From NCBI RefSeq assembly GCF_965219595.1, contig NZ_OZ244781.1, forward strand, positions 1,674,001 to 1,738,000: a DNA stretch of 64,000 bases, given 5' to 3'. The notes under the pieces are model-generated. The model was not told the origin of the DNA and ran no database searches. It saw only the letters and a program-made list of their open reading frames with translations. The stretch comes from Poriferisodalis sp022821985 (GTDB lineage Bacteria > Actinomycetota > Acidimicrobiia > Acidimicrobiales > Poriferisodalaceae). A program made the translations under genes and the position numbers. This document shows positions 8,307 through 17,297 of this stretch, piece after piece. The first letter of the stretch is position 1; each line of letters starts with the position of its first letter.

Positions 8307-9446
8307 GTGAGCACAACAACTGACGCTGCACCCACTGTCCAACCGTCCCGCATCGATGCGCTGCTCGACCGCTGCAAGCGCGAGGTGGAATCGGGTCTCC
8401 TGCCGAGCTGCCAGGTGGCTGTCGGATTCGAAGGCGAGATCGTTGCGCAGGCCACCTACGGCGATGCCACCGACGAGACCCGCTACTGCATCTTCTCGGC
8501 TACCAAGCCGTTCGTGGCCTCCACGATGTGGCAGCTCATCAGCGAAGGGGTGGTGGAGCTCGACGCCACAGCAGCCAGCTACGTGCCGACATTCGGCGAG
8601 AACGGCAAGGACCAGATCACGGTGGAGCAGGTGATGCTGCACACGTCGGGTTTTCCGCACGCTCCGCTGAAGCCGCCGCAGTGGGACACGTCGGAGTCGC
8701 GGCTGGTCGCCATGGCGAACTGGCGGCTCAACTGGGAGCCAGGCACCCGGTACGAGTACCACCCGACGTCGGCGCACTGGGTGCTGGCCGAGATCATCAA
8801 CGCAGTCACCGGCAACGACTTCCGCGACGAAGTGCACGACCGTGTCACCGGCCCGCTCGGGCTGCCCCGCCTGCTGGGCTTGGCACCCGACGACCAGGAC
8901 GGCATTGCGGAGCTGATCCTGGTGGGCGAGCCGGCCACGCCCGACGAGCTCGAGGCGACGTTCGGCGTGCGGGAACTGCCCATGACCGAGGTCACCAACG
9001 AGGCAATCCTGCGCTTCAACGAGCCGACGGTGCGCGAGGTGGGCGTGCCCGGCGGCGGGGGATTCGGCACCGCGGTCGACCTGGCGCTCTTCTACCAAGG
9101 CCTGCTGCACAACCCCGACGACCTGTGGGACCCCGAGATGCTGGCCACCGGCACCGGCGAGGTCCGCAACACGATGCCCGACCCGATGGGCATGCCCGCC
9201 AACCGCTCGATCGGGCTGTTCCTGGCGGGCGACGACGGCCTGTCGAACATGCGCGGGCTGGGCCGGACCGTGTCGCCGATGGCCTTCGGCCACAACGGCG
9301 CCGGCGGGCAGCTCGCCTGGGGCGACCCGGCCACCGGCCTGTCGCTCGGCTACACCACCAACGGCTACGACGAGCACGAGGTTCGCCAGCCCCGGCGTGA
9401 CACTGCGATCGGCAGTCTCGCCGGGCTCTGCACCACCCCCGGCTAA
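8307..9446 (+). CDS. serine hydrolase, class C beta-lactamase/esterase family
   Basis: A 379-residue cytoplasmic protein without a signal peptide. The catalytic SxxK is Ser64-Ala-Thr-Lys67 in IFSATKPFVAS; the second motif is a Tyr in RYEYHPTSAHW; the third is HNGAGG near residue 332. This fits the EstB-like esterases of family VIII rather than true periplasmic beta-lactamases. Start is GTG 8307; TAGGCC, an imperfect -10 hexamer, lies 6 nt upstream. It is divergent from the LLM gene, with a 135-bp gap holding two copies of a CCCGCTCTTGT word but no clear gene. Confidence 0.87.
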   Translation: MSTTTDAAPTVQPSRIDALLDRCKREVESGLLPSCQVAVGFEGEIVAQATYGDATDETRYCIFSATKPFVASTMWQLISEGVVELDATAASYVPTFGENGKDQITVEQVMLHTSGFPHAPLKPPQWDTSESRLVAMANWRLNWEPGTRYEYHPTSAHWVLAEIINAVTGNDFRDEVHDRVTGPLGLPRLLGLAPDDQDGIAELILVGEPATPDELEATFGVRELPMTEVTNEAILRFNEPTVREVGVPGGGGFGTAVDLALFYQGLLHNPDDLWDPEMLATGTGEVRNTMPDPMGMPANRSIGLFLAGDDGLSNMRGLGRTVSPMAFGHNGAGGQLAWGDPATGLSLGYTTNGYDEHEVRQPRRDTAIGSLAGLCTTPG

Positions 9447-9492
9447 TCGCCCCTGACCGACCGCGATCGCCAACGTGGTAGCAACGGGGGCG

Positions 9493-10209
9493 ATGCGGCT
9501 CCTCGTCCTTCAGCACATCGACTGCGAGCATCCCGGCCGGCTGCGCGACTTCCTGCGTTCCGACGGCGTGGAGTGGACCGCGGTGGAGCTCGACGAGGGC
9601 GAGCCCATCCCGCCGCTTGAGGACTACGACGCCATGTGGGTGATGGGCGGCCCGATGGACGTATGGGACGTGGAGGACTGCCCCTGGCTGGTGCCCGAGA
9701 AGCGTGCCATCCGCCGCTGGGTGCGCGAGCTGCAGCGGCCGTTCCTGGGGCTGTGCCTGGGGCACCAGCTGCTGGCCGACGCGCTGGGTGGAACCTGCGG
9801 GCCCCAGCGCCCGCCCGAGATCGGCGTGCTGGCCGTCGATCTCACGCCAGAGGGCCGCAGCGACCCGATCTTCCGCCAGATGAGCGACCGCCAGCACGCG
9901 CTGCAGTGGCACTCAGTGCAGGTGGCGCAGCCGCCCGACGATGCGGTCGTTCTGGCCAGCTCGCCTGAGTGCCGGGTGCAGGCGATGCGGGTCGGCCCAC
10001 GGGCGTGGTCGATGCAGTACCACGTCGAGGTGGAGGACGACACAGTGCGCAACTGGGGAGCCATCGACGCCTACCGCGACGCCCTGGAGTCGACGCTCGG
10101 CCCCGGCTCGCTGGACGCGCTCGCTGCCGACGCCGACCGCGCCATGGTCGGCTTCGCTGCCGACGCCGAGCAGCTCTACCGCAACTTCATGGCGGCTTCG
10201 TTCGACTAG
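9493..10209 (+). CDS. class I glutamine amidotransferase-like protein
   Basis: A 238-residue stand-alone amidotransferase domain of the GMP synthase-like type. The nucleophile Cys is in FLGLCLGHQLLADALGG and the His-Glu pair appears as QYHVEVED. The N-terminal MRLLVLQHIDCEHPG and the MWVMGGPMDVWD segment are typical of proteins that act on small amines or as gamma-glutamyl hydrolases. The open frame begins at GTG 9475, but the ATG at 9493 fits homologues better. No synthetase partner is adjacent. It lies about 46 bp after the serine hydrolase and may be read with it. Confidence 0.85.
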   Translation: MRLLVLQHIDCEHPGRLRDFLRSDGVEWTAVELDEGEPIPPLEDYDAMWVMGGPMDVWDVEDCPWLVPEKRAIRRWVRELQRPFLGLCLGHQLLADALGGTCGPQRPPEIGVLAVDLTPEGRSDPIFRQMSDRQHALQWHSVQVAQPPDDAVVLASSPECRVQAMRVGPRAWSMQYHVEVEDDTVRNWGAIDAYRDALESTLGPGSLDALAADADRAMVGFAADAEQLYRNFMAASFD

Positions 10210-10261
10210 CGGGCGGCCTGCAGGGGCCCGACTCACCATGGGCTGATGTGCGCGCCGGGGC

Positions 10262-10267
10262 TAGCTT
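10262..10267 (+). promoter_or_regulatory. -10 hexamer TAGCTT of the CoA-transferase gene
   Basis: The hexamer lies 9 nt before ATG 10277 with no ribosome site between, consistent with a leaderless or nearly leaderless transcript. Confidence 0.5.
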
Positions 10268-10276
10268 CGGGCCGTC

Positions 10277-12790
10277 ATGAATCGGCCCGCCAAGCCTCGC
10301 AGCCGCGACTCCTCGACAGTCCACGGGGCGCTGTCGGGACTGCGTGTCGTTGACCTGACTGGAGACGCAGGCCGGTTCGCGACGAAGCTGCTGACCGAGA
10401 TGGGTGCCGACGTGGTGAGAGTCGGCACCGGAGCGCCGGGCCTGCCGCTGGCCGATCCGGCTGCAGCAGCGCTCGGCGGGGTCGCCGACTGGTGGTACGA
10501 CGGCGGCAAGCGCCGCTGCCCGGTGGACCTGAGCACCCCTGAGGGTCAAGACGCTTACCGTCGATTGGCTCTCGCGGCCGACGTGGTCGTGGAGACCGAG
10601 CGCCCTGGCCGGCTGGCCGAAGCGGGCATCGACTACCCCGACATCAGCGCAGTCAACCCGGCGCTGGTGCAGGTGTCGATCACGCCATTCGGGCGCACAG
10701 GCCCGCGGGCGCATTGGCTCGGCTCGGACCTGGTGGCCGCTGCGATGGGCGGGATGATGGCGTTGACGGGCCTCGCCGACCGCCCGCTCAACGTGTGGGG
10801 CCGCCAGGCGTACAACTACGCGGGTTTCGTGGCGGCGACCTCAGGCGTTGCGGCGGCATTGTCGGCCCGCTCGACGGGCCGCGGCGCACACCTCGACCTG
10901 TCCATCCACGAGACGGTCACCGGTTCGATCGAGAACCTGTTCATGCAGTACTTCTTCGACGACCTGCTGCCGCTGCCCAAGGTGGCCCCGCGCCAGGGCG
11001 CCCTGCACTGGCTGGGCGCATACGACCTCGCGCAGTGCCGGGGCGGCGACGGCGGTTACGTCATGATCACGCCCACGCCGACGCCGGATCTGCTGTTCGA
11101 GTGGATGATCGAGGTCGGTCCTGACGAATCCGGCCGCGAGGTGAAGCGATGGCTTGGCGTCGATCCGGCCGACATGCTGCTCGACGTCGTTGAGGTCATG
11201 GATGCCGTCCGGCGCTGGATCGCTCCGCAGGATGCGCACGAGGTCTGGTGGGAAGCGCAAGAGCGGCACGTGGCCTTCGGCGGTGTGCTCGACATCGCCG
11301 AAGTCTGCGCGAACCCGCAGTTCGCGCATCGTGGGTTCTTCGCCGACGTCCTGCCGCCCGGCGCGGCGGCTGCGAACGGCTCGCGAGTGCCCGACCGAGC
11401 TGCATCTGGCCAGCCGGGCCCGGTGCGAGTGCCGAGCCGGCTGGTTCGCTGGAGCGACGCCGGCCGCTCGGGCACGGTCCCGCCGAGTCCGCCGGCCAGC
11501 ATCGACACGCCGCTCGACGAGGTGCTCGCGTCGTGGGCGGCACCGCCAACCGAGGCTCGCAATGGCGGCACTGGCAGCCTGTCTGGGGCAGTGTCGACCG
11601 GGAACGAAGGCGCCCGGCGCCCGCTCGACGGCATCCGTGTGGCCGACTTCACCTGGGTGCTGGCCGGGCCGTCGGCCACGAAGCTGCTCGGCGACCTCGG
11701 CGCCGACGTGATCCGCATCCAGAGCGAGGAGCGATCCACCCTCGTCAACTCGCCGGACTTCCCCTACTACTTCGTGTGGAACCGCTCCAAGCGCAGCGCC
11801 ACGCTCGACATGAAGCATCCCGACGCCCTTGCGGCAGCGCGGCGGCTGATCGAGACGTGCGATGTGCTCATCGAGAACTTCAGCGCCGGCGTGCTCGACT
11901 CGTGGGGCCTCGACTGGGAAACCGTGCATGAGTGGAACCCGCGGCTCGTGTACGTGACGATGTCGGGCTGCGGCCACGACGGGCCGTGGCGGCATGTCAT
12001 CTCGTACGCGCCGACGGTGCATGCGGTATGCGGCATCACCCACCTGACCAACTTCGCCGACCGCGGTGACGTAGGCCCGGGCTTCTCGCTCAATGACCAC
12101 CTGGCCGGATTCGCTGCGGCGGTCTCGACTGTCGGCGCGCTGTACGCCCGCGAGCGCACCGGGGAGGGGCAGCGCATCGACATGGCGCAGCTCGAAGTGG
12201 GCACCTACGCGATCGGCGCCGCGATTATCCGCCAATCGGCCGGGGTGTTGCCGCCCCGTCCCGCAGGCAACCGCGACGGCATAGCCGACCATGTGCCCAA
12301 CGAGGTGTACGCGACGGGCGACGGTTTCGTGGCGGTGACAGTGACCGAGCCGGCGCAGTGGCTCGGGCTCGTCGGCCTGCTCGACGATCCCCGGCTCGAC
12401 GATCCGTCGCTCGTCACCGAGGCGGCCCGCCGGGACCGCAGGACGATGATCGATGCCGTGCTGGGGGAGTGGGCCGCCGGCCGCACCGCAGCCGAAGCAG
12501 CCGATGCCCTGCAGGGTGCCGGTGTGCCGGCGGGCCCCGTGCAGAGCTCACACCAGCTGTATGCCGACGATCCCCAGCACGCCGACCGGGGCTTCTGGCA
12601 GCCGGTTGACCATGCGGTCTTCGGCGAGCGGACCGTCGACGCGTTCGCAGGGCTGTGGAACGGCCGGCGTTGGACGCCCCGACATCTCAGCCCCGCATAC
12701 CTTGGCGAGCACAACTTCGACGTCTGGGCCGATGCCGGCTACTCGCCAGAGGAGATCGCCGAGGGCATCGGCGACGGCCTGTTCCGCTGA
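10277..12790 (+). CDS. two-domain family III (CaiB/BaiF) CoA-transferase
   Basis: An 837-residue protein made of two complete family III CoA-transferase domains, about residues 15-400 and 440-837, joined by a Ser/Gly-rich linker. Each half starts with the family signature (LSGLRVVDLTGDAGRF; LDGIRVADFTWVLAGP) and each has a candidate catalytic Asp (GAHLDLSIHE in the first, GQRIDMAQLE in the second). Ordinary members are about 400 residues and dimerise as interlocked rings; a fused pair would form this within one chain. It transfers CoA between an acyl-CoA and a free acid of unknown identity. Two paralogues of the same architecture lie at 20.4-22.8 kb and 25.4-29 kb. Confidence 0.92.
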   Translation: MNRPAKPRSRDSSTVHGALSGLRVVDLTGDAGRFATKLLTEMGADVVRVGTGAPGLPLADPAAAALGGVADWWYDGGKRRCPVDLSTPEGQDAYRRLALAADVVVETERPGRLAEAGIDYPDISAVNPALVQVSITPFGRTGPRAHWLGSDLVAAAMGGMMALTGLADRPLNVWGRQAYNYAGFVAATSGVAAALSARSTGRGAHLDLSIHETVTGSIENLFMQYFFDDLLPLPKVAPRQGALHWLGAYDLAQCRGGDGGYVMITPTPTPDLLFEWMIEVGPDESGREVKRWLGVDPADMLLDVVEVMDAVRRWIAPQDAHEVWWEAQERHVAFGGVLDIAEVCANPQFAHRGFFADVLPPGAAAANGSRVPDRAASGQPGPVRVPSRLVRWSDAGRSGTVPPSPPASIDTPLDEVLASWAAPPTEARNGGTGSLSGAVSTGNEGARRPLDGIRVADFTWVLAGPSATKLLGDLGADVIRIQSEERSTLVNSPDFPYYFVWNRSKRSATLDMKHPDALAAARRLIETCDVLIENFSAGVLDSWGLDWETVHEWNPRLVYVTMSGCGHDGPWRHVISYAPTVHAVCGITHLTNFADRGDVGPGFSLNDHLAGFAAAVSTVGALYARERTGEGQRIDMAQLEVGTYAIGAAIIRQSAGVLPPRPAGNRDGIADHVPNEVYATGDGFVAVTVTEPAQWLGLVGLLDDPRLDDPSLVTEAARRDRRTMIDAVLGEWAAGRTAAEAADALQGAGVPAGPVQSSHQLYADDPQHADRGFWQPVDHAVFGERTVDAFAGLWNGRRWTPRHLSPAYLGEHNFDVWADAGYSPEEIAEGIGDGLFR

Positions 12791-12905
12791 GCCGCCCCGC
12801 CGCGGACCTGCGCCGCGGAAGCACCAGCTCTGCGACTCTATGCTGCCTCGCCGAAGCGCAAGGCAACCGCCGAGTGCGGGTGCTGGGTGCGGGAAGGCCG
12901 CGGCG

Positions 12906-13535
12906 ATGAAGCTGTACCGCTACACCCTCACGTTCGATTCTGGGTTTGCTCCTAACCCCTACGGCGGCTACTGCACCTTGGCGACCTGCAAGCCGCGGGT
13001 GCGTGAGCACGCGCAGGTCGGCGACTGGGTCGCAGGATTCGGGAGCGCTAGCAGGGGACGCTCGGGGCAGCTCGTGTACGCCATGCGCGTTGCCGAGACC
13101 ATGACGTTCGAGGAGTATTGGGGCGATCCGAGGTTCGCAGCTAAGAAGCCCATATGCAGCTCCCGCTACGAGGAAACTTGCGGAGACAACGTCTACCGCC
13201 GTGCCCCTGACGGCAGCTGGTTGCAGGAGGCCTGCTTCCATTGCTCAGACCATATGGGCAACGATCTCCGCGTCGACAGGGTCCTTGTGGCGACAGAGTT
13301 CGTCTACTACGGCGACGAGTCGATCGATCTGCCATTCGAGATCGCATGCCTTGGCGAACGGCATTTCGCAGGCATACGCAACTATCGCGTGAATGGCCTG
13401 TCGAACGATGGCGTCCAGATGGTCATCGCGTGGCTGCGGGGTCTATGCAGCGATGGCGGAGTCGTGGGCTCGCCAGCACAACGGCAGCAGATCATCGCTT
13501 CAGACCGAGACACTGGCCCCAGCAGGCGCTGCTGA
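12906..13535 (+). CDS. Nmad2-like nucleotide-modification-associated protein
   Basis: A 209-residue protein. The start MKLYRYTLTFDSGFAPNPYGG, followed by CTLATCKPRVREHAQVGDWVAGFGS and FEEYWGDPRFAAKKP, matches my memory of the Nmad2 domain, found beside DNA base-modification and restriction genes. Its biochemical role is unknown. ATG 12906 has a GGGAAGG site 8-10 nt upstream, and the longer frame from 12453 is a shadow of the CoA-transferase. It stands 0.9 kb before the methyltransferase operon, separated by a CinA-like gene on the other strand, so membership in the island is by position only. A search with the 209 residues would settle the family. Confidence 0.7.
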   Translation: MKLYRYTLTFDSGFAPNPYGGYCTLATCKPRVREHAQVGDWVAGFGSASRGRSGQLVYAMRVAETMTFEEYWGDPRFAAKKPICSSRYEETCGDNVYRRAPDGSWLQEACFHCSDHMGNDLRVDRVLVATEFVYYGDESIDLPFEIACLGERHFAGIRNYRVNGLSNDGVQMVIAWLRGLCSDGGVVGSPAQRQQIIASDRDTGPSRRC

Positions 13536-13737
13536 CAAGCTGCCCGTTGGCGCACGCAGACCGACGAGCATGGGGCTCTTCGTCCTTTTGTGGGCTGGGG
13601 GTGGGTTGAAGGTTCCCTGGCAGGCGTGTATTGCACCGGGTTCGGAAGAGTCTGTCTGCTATGTGTGTTGCAGCCGCGTCAGGGATGTGCTGTTTCGCTG
13701 AGCCGGTACCGACCCCGCCAAGCGAATCCGAGGATCG

Positions 13738-14238
13738 TCAGCCGGCGGCGATCTCGGCGACGAGAGCCAGCACTGCGTCGGAGGTCTCGCGGTCCTGCTC
13801 GATCCGATCTTGGGTCGAATAGGTGATCTTGCGGGCGACACGCACACCGCTGTCGCTGACCGCCGCGATGTGTGCCCGATCTTCTCCGCGCCGAGGCGGG
13901 TCGGTGACCAGCGCCGCGGTGCATGAGATGCCCGCCAGAGGCCACGGCTCGGCGCCCGGCCTAGGCGTCGACACCAAGTACTGCGCCCGGGCCAGGCAGC
14001 CGTCGGCCATGGCCAGCGCGGCCTCATCGGACACGTGCGGCTCTAGCTCTGAGCCCATCAGCTCATACAGCGATTTCACCGAGTACGGCACGCCGGCCTC
14101 GAGGATCGTGCGCGAGCCGCCCGGTACCGTCAGCAGGTCGCTGACCGCCAGCATCCCGCCTCCCGTCACCGACAGCACGATTCGCAGCGGCGAGTCATGG
14201 ATCGCCCGGATCGTCGCCAAGCGCTCGTCAGCTGTCAT
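13738..14238 (-). CDS. CinA C-terminal-domain-like protein
   Basis: A 166-residue protein resembling the amidase domain of CinA (nicotinamide mononucleotide deamidase). The recognisable segment is LSVTGGGMLAVSDLLTVPGGSRTILEAG, then VPYSVKSLYELMG, where CinA has the conserved Ser/Thr-Gly-Gly and VPGAS turns. ATG 14236-14238 was chosen; a longer frame to 14562 runs into the promoter and first codons of the methyltransferase. It is divergent from the methyltransferase operon across 198 bp. Its position inside the restriction island may be accidental. Confidence 0.7.
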   Translation of the reverse strand: MTADERLATIRAIHDSPLRIVLSVTGGGMLAVSDLLTVPGGSRTILEAGVPYSVKSLYELMGSELEPHVSDEAALAMADGCLARAQYLVSTPRPGAEPWPLAGISCTAALVTDPPRRGEDRAHIAAVSDSGVRVARKITYSTQDRIEQDRETSDAVLALVAEIAAG

Positions 14239-14436
14239 ATCGGCACCTCGTGTTCCTTCGCGTCGCTCGCCGCGCCGGTAATCCGGCTTGTTCACCTGAA
14301 GCCGAGCTGCAGTTCCGGAGTATTGCCGCCAGTCGCCGAATGGACGAGCGACGCGCGACGAACGATTGTTGTCACACCCCGAAATCATGCTGGTCCAGCG
14401 GGCGAGATGGGCGCGCCACGGACTCGGAGGTGTCGT

Positions 14437-16116
14437 ATGCGAACATGCCAGCAGATGGCCTTGACCTTGCCGGAAGCGGTACTCGATGACGGCCCGACCG
14501 GCGGCATCGTCGACGAGCAGCAATTGTGCGCGATTGCGTGGGCGCTCGCCGGTGCCGGGCATCTCAAGGACGTGAGCCGTGCCGAGCAGAGGCTTATTGC
14601 GAGAACGAGTCAGTCACCTGCGCAGGCTGTGATCGAGCAGGTTGCGTCAGCGATCCGGCAAGGAGAGGACCCGCTCGGCACGGCGTTCGCATCTCTTCGG
14701 CCTGCGGCACAGCGGCGCAAGTTGGGCGCGACGTATACGCCTGCATCGCTGATCGGGCCGATGTCGGAATGGCTCGCGAATCACAAGCGCGCGTCTCGGG
14801 TGGTAGATCCCGGTGCCGGCTCCGCAAGGTTCTTGGTTGCGGCAGGCCGACTCCTACCGGAAGCTCGGCTCGTAGCGGTCGAAATCGACCCACTCGCATC
14901 ACTCGCAGCGCGCGCGAACCTGACCGTCCTGGGTTTCGATGAGCGGTCGGAGATGCACACGGCCGACTATCGCACGTTGGCACTGGAGCCTGGCCCCGGC
15001 CCGACGGCCTTCATCGGCAACCCCCCCTATGTGCGTCACCACGACATCGCGCCCGAGTGGAAGGCATGGCTGCGAGAACGTTCTGCGGAGCTCGGCTTGA
15101 AGGCGTCAGCGCTCGCGGGATTGCATGTCCACTTCCTCCTCGCAACGGCACATCACGCGCGAGCGGGCGATTACGGCGTCTTCGTCACCTCATCTGAATG
15201 GCTTGACGTGGGCTACGGACAGCTCGCACGCGATCTGATGGCCGGGCCGTTGGGCGGCCTGTCCATTCATGTACTTGATGCCCGAAGCCAAGCATTCGCG
15301 GACGCCGCGACCACCGCAGCCGTCACTGCGTTTGAGGTGGGCGACTCGCAGCGCGGCGTTCGCGTGCGCAAGATCAAGCGAATGGAGGACTTGCGATGCC
15401 TGCAGGGTGGCAGGAGGTTCAGCCGTGAGAGGCTGCGCACGGCGCGTCGCTGGTCTTCGCTCTTGGAGCCCAAGGTCAGCGTGCCGCGGGAGTTCGTTCC
15501 GCTCGGCGAGTTCTGTCGAGTGCACCGGGGAGCGGTCACCGGCGCGAACTCGACGTGGGTTACACAACAGGACGACCCGCGATTGCCGACCTCGGTGCTG
15601 TTCCCCGCCGTGACGAGAGCTTCTGAACTTATCAATCTTGGCTCCGACGCCTTACGGGACGACGGCCATCTCAGGGCAGTGATCGATCTGCCAGAAGACC
15701 TGGATGTCTTGGATGCAGACGGTCGAGAGCTGGTCAAGCAGTTCCTGAGTTCGGCTCGACAAGCGGGCGCTGCGAGCGGTTACATCGCTCGCCACCGCAA
15801 GCCGTGGTGGTCAGTCAAGTTGCGTGACCCGGCGCCGATTCTCGCCACCTACATGGCGCGGCGCCCGCCGACGTTCGTGCGCAACCTCATCGCAGCCAGA
15901 AACATCAACGCGGTGCACGGCATATACCCAATTGACTTCTTGTCGGACGAAGCGCTGAGCAGGCTGACCAAGTCACTGGGCGAGCGCGCCACCGTGGCCG
16001 GGGGCCGCACGTATGCGGGCGGTCTGACCAAGTTCGAGCCCTCAGAAATGGAGCAGATCATGGTTCCGCCTCCAAACTGGCTCGAATCGAGCGAGGCGCT
16101 GGCATCCTTGGCGTAG
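14437..16116 (+). CDS. N6-adenine DNA methyltransferase (probable XamI-type modification enzyme)
   Basis: A 559-residue gamma-class DNA methyltransferase. The AdoMet site is RVVDPGAGSARFLVAAG and the catalytic motif is Asn195-Pro-Pro-Tyr198 in IGNPPYVRHHD. LGATYTPASLIGPMSEWL precedes the AdoMet motif as in TaqI/Eco57I-like enzymes, and the C-terminal half (about 330-559) would be the target recognition part. ATG 14437 has a CGGAGG site. The XamI-type endonuclease 3.3 kb downstream is a natural partner; XamI is known to cut GTCGAC, so methylation of that site is inferred. The open frame starts upstream at 14197, but that part overlaps the CinA-like gene. Confidence 0.88.
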   Translation: MRTCQQMALTLPEAVLDDGPTGGIVDEQQLCAIAWALAGAGHLKDVSRAEQRLIARTSQSPAQAVIEQVASAIRQGEDPLGTAFASLRPAAQRRKLGATYTPASLIGPMSEWLANHKRASRVVDPGAGSARFLVAAGRLLPEARLVAVEIDPLASLAARANLTVLGFDERSEMHTADYRTLALEPGPGPTAFIGNPPYVRHHDIAPEWKAWLRERSAELGLKASALAGLHVHFLLATAHHARAGDYGVFVTSSEWLDVGYGQLARDLMAGPLGGLSIHVLDARSQAFADAATTAAVTAFEVGDSQRGVRVRKIKRMEDLRCLQGGRRFSRERLRTARRWSSLLEPKVSVPREFVPLGEFCRVHRGAVTGANSTWVTQQDDPRLPTSVLFPAVTRASELINLGSDALRDDGHLRAVIDLPEDLDVLDADGRELVKQFLSSARQAGAASGYIARHRKPWWSVKLRDPAPILATYMARRPPTFVRNLIAARNINAVHGIYPIDFLSDEALSRLTKSLGERATVAGGRTYAGGLTKFEPSEMEQIMVPPPNWLESSEALASLA

Positions 16117-16163
16117 AACGCAGAGGCTGTTGGTAGTCGAGCCGAGGTACGAGGGGGCTGCTA

Positions 16164-17297
16164 ATGGACATGGGAGGCGGGACAACGAGCCGGATCCGCC
16201 CGGAACCGCAGACGGTGCACAGCGTCGGCCCCGATGCGTCTGGCCGCGACAGCATCGCGGCGGTTGACGTCTTCTGCGGGCTTGGTGGCCTTTCTTTTGG
16301 CCTAGCCGCTGCAGGAGTCGATGTCGTAGCAGGTCTCGATGTGGACGGATCCTGCCGCTATCCCTTCGAGGCCAACGTGACCGGTGCGAAGTTCATCGAG
16401 CGAGACGTGTGTGACGTGACGGCTGAAGAGCTGTCCGCTCTGTGGCCTGAGGGTGCGACGAGGCTTCTGGCCGGATGCGCGCCATGCCAGCCTTTTTCGT
16501 CATATCGCAAGAACGTGTGTCCGTCGAGCGACGACCGGTGGGCGCTCTTGCGCGAGCTGGGCCGACTTGTCGAGGAGACACAACCGGAATTCGTCACCAC
16601 CGAGAATGTCCCTCGTATCCAGGGCAAGGCCGTCTTTGGGGACTTTGTGACGATGCTTGACCGTCTGGGCTATTCCGTTGACTACCGCATCTGCAGGTGT
16701 ACCGACTACGGGCTCGCACAAGATCGCCGCCGCCTCGTGCTCGTCGCATCGCGGATCAGTGCAGCTGTAGTGCCGGAGGGGGCGCGACGCGACCGTCCTG
16801 CTAGAACCGTCAAGCAAGCGATCGGGAATCTGCCGTCACTCGAAGCTGGCGACACTCACGAGGCCGACCCGGTACACCGCAGCCGCGGCTTGTCGGCACT
16901 CAACCGCCAAAGAATGGCTGCGTCGGAGCCGGGAGGCACTTGGCACGACTGGCCGGTTGACCTGCGGGCCCCTTGTCATCGGCGTACCAGCGGAGCGGCC
17001 TTCAAGAACGTGTACGCCCGGATGTGCTGGGACAAACCATCTCCGACGATCACGACCTATTTCCACAACTTTGGAGCAGGCCGCTTCGGCCACCCCGAAC
17101 AGAACCGAACCATCTCCCTGCGGGAGGCTGCCATTCTCCAAGGCTTTCCCGTTGACTATAGGTTCACACCAGACGGCGAAGCGGCGCCGCTGACGACCTT
17201 GGGGCGACACATCGGCAACGCGGTTCCGCCGCCGCTCGGAGAGGCCATAGGCCGCAGCCTGCTTACCAATCTCCGCGAAGCCGGAGTGCATGAGTGA
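16164..17297 (+). CDS. C5-cytosine DNA methyltransferase
   Basis: A 377-residue Dcm-type enzyme that methylates cytosine C5 in a specific duplex site. Motif I is VDVFCGLGGLSFG at residues 34-46, motif IV contains catalytic Cys108 in GCAPCQPFS, motif VI is TTENVPRI, motif VIII QDRRRLVLVASR, and motif X GNAVPPPLGEAIGRSL. The target recognition region between VIII and IX is short. ATG 16164 follows a GAGGGGG site, 47 bp after the adenine methyltransferase. The stop overlaps the start of the next gene by 4 bp (GTGA). A second methyltransferase inside a XamI-type system implies either a second specificity or protection against the ATPase-nuclease. Confidence 0.93.
   Translation: MDMGGGTTSRIRPEPQTVHSVGPDASGRDSIAAVDVFCGLGGLSFGLAAAGVDVVAGLDVDGSCRYPFEANVTGAKFIERDVCDVTAEELSALWPEGATRLLAGCAPCQPFSSYRKNVCPSSDDRWALLRELGRLVEETQPEFVTTENVPRIQGKAVFGDFVTMLDRLGYSVDYRICRCTDYGLAQDRRRLVLVASRISAAVVPEGARRDRPARTVKQAIGNLPSLEAGDTHEADPVHRSRGLSALNRQRMAASEPGGTWHDWPVDLRAPCHRRTSGAAFKNVYARMCWDKPSPTITTYFHNFGAGRFGHPEQNRTISLREAAILQGFPVDYRFTPDGEAAPLTTLGRHIGNAVPPPLGEAIGRSLLTNLREAGVHE

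Noticed and set aside
13590..13826. 78-codon plus-strand frame between the Nmad2-like and CinA-like genes
   Set aside because: No ribosome site or homology, and it overlaps the end of the CinA-like gene. The 202-bp gap shows nothing recognisable.
14259..14355. 11-bp inverted words CGCGTCGCTCG/CGAGCGACGCG in the CinA/methyltransferase gap
   Set aside because: The arms are 75 bp apart and are GC-rich words; chance occurrence is plausible.
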